A stretch of DNA of 31,642 nt from Bacillota bacterium (GTDB taxonomy: Bacteria > Bacillota > Clostridia > Clostridiales > Clostridiaceae): positions 1 through 31,642 of the forward strand of contig JAFADP010000055.1 of NCBI GenBank assembly GCA_023424785.1, given 5' to 3'. Both the position numbers and the translations under genes were made by a program. Positions 31,122 to 31,642 of this stretch are shown here, in pieces; within the stretch, counting starts at the first letter, position 1, and every line of letters begins with the position of its first letter. Below the pieces are notes generated by a model. That model had not been told where the DNA came from. It did no database searches and saw only the letters and a program-made list of their open reading frames with translations.

Positions 31122-31475
31122 TTAATATGGATATAGTGGATAATATGGATATAGGTATGGTGGATAAACAAAAGGAAATAATATTGGACTTATTCTATTT
31201 ATTCTATTTATAGGAAACCCCCTTCGTCTAAATCGCCTAAATCTACCTGGTCCAAATCCCATAGGCCTCTGACGCATCATACTATTTCCACTTCCATCTA
31301 CCATTATGTCTTCCCCAACTAACACTATAATATTATCACCTTGTATACCTTCAATTATTCCATCTAATGTACTTCCATCATCTAATGTTAAAATAGTATG
31401 ATAAGACAAACATGACATACATTGTTCTTTTATTTTACTTAAATCTCTGTCACATCCAACTACTTCTAAAGCCAT
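31122..31475 (-). CDS. Small protein with LSm/SH3-like core, Arg-rich segment and Tyr/Pro-rich tail
   Basis: 117 residues. Residues about 20-55 (LSYHTILTLDDGSTLDGIIEGIQGDNIIVLVGEDI) look like a small SH3/LSm-type barrel. A basic stretch follows with FGPGRFRRFRRRGFP, then a tail of aromatic and Pro residues (FPFVYPPYLYPYYPLYPY). Such tails occur in spore-coat and cell-surface proteins of Firmicutes; a coat role is possible but unproven. Three Cys in the first 23 residues. AGGAGGTG precedes ATG 31475 by 8 bases. I do not recognise a named family. Confidence 0.7.
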   Translation of the reverse strand: MALEVVGCDRDLSKIKEQCMSCLSYHTILTLDDGSTLDGIIEGIQGDNIIVLVGEDIMVDGSGNSMMRQRPMGFGPGRFRRFRRRGFPINRINRISPILFPFVYPPYLYPYYPLYPY

Positions 31476-31563
31476 ATAATAAACACCTCCTAATTTTATA
31501 AAGTATTCATATATAGCTATAATTGTTGCATTTTACTATATATAATTTATACTTTTATATAAA

Positions 31564-31595
31564 AAGCCCTAGCTAGAATAATCTAACTAAGACCT
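31564..31595 (-). terminator. Terminator of the gene entering from the right edge
   Basis: 13-bp stem (31564-31576 with 31583-31595) that is fully paired only in minus-strand RNA, where four positions are G-U wobbles, followed by TTTTTATA on the minus strand. It supports a minus-strand gene ending just to the right. Confidence 0.75.
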
Positions 31596-31600
31596 CATTA

Positions 31601-31642
31601 TTATAAGGAGTTATTACCAAGTTCTATATGAATATCTCCACT
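31601..31642 (-). CDS. C-terminal end of an unidentified gene
   Basis: The minus-strand frame from the right edge reads SGDIHIELGNNSL and then TAA at 31603-31601, 6 bases before a terminator stem. The other two minus-strand frames stop sooner. Thirteen residues are too few to name the product. Confidence 0.4.
   Translation of the reverse strand, partial: SGDIHIELGNNSL

Noticed and set aside
1..31642. tRNA, rRNA, CRISPR array or prophage genes
   Set aside because: Looked for tRNA-like cloverleaf ends, regular repeats and phage structural genes; none found.

Overview
The window looks like the chromosome of a spore-forming, very AT-rich Firmicute of the genus Clostridium sensu stricto, probably near C. 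perfringens or C. baratii. This rests on base composition, strong AGGAGG ribosome-binding sites, a complete spoIIIA operon, spoIVB, and a conserved gene order. Nearly every gene is on the minus strand, so expression runs from high to low coordinates. The exception is rqcH.

From right to left: the edge (31601-31642) holds the tail of an unidentified gene and its terminator. Next are a small Tyr/Pro-rich protein, a zinc-ribbon membrane protein, and a two-gene module (29084-30108) of a DUF3990-like ADP-ribosyltransferase-type protein plus a partner that resembles DUF3791 at its C-terminus. This module looks like a toxin-antitoxin pair. A 451-base non-coding stretch (28633-29083) carries two diverged copies of a hairpin element and other RNA-like structure; one copy lies in the rluD-pyrR leader. 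Then come rluD, pyrR, a THUMP-domain RNA methyltransferase and the divergent rqcH.

At 17392-24018 there is a lipoprotein gene and a compact type IV pilus/ComG-like operon: assembly ATPase, platform protein, four prepilin-like proteins and three very diverged proteins in the pilM-pilN-pilO positions. It has no obvious major pilin, retraction ATPase or prepilin peptidase, and several of its genes use non-ATG starts. It is followed by efp, a zinc-ribbon coiled-coil protein and the eight-gene spoIIIA operon, which encodes the mother-cell half of the channel linking mother cell and forespore.

The left third is the long conserved cluster Asp23/Gls24 - nusB - folD - xseA - xseB - ispA - dxs - tlyA - nadK - argR - recN - spoIVB, covering transcription antitermination, folate, exonuclease VII, isoprenoids, rRNA methylation, NADP, arginine control, recombination and sporulation. 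By the Bacillus gene order, spo0A should lie just beyond the left edge. I saw no tRNA, rRNA, CRISPR array, insertion sequence or prophage. The least explained parts are the structured region at 28633-29083, the DUF3990 pair, the minimal pilus operon and the hairpin-bridged ribosome-binding site of nusB.
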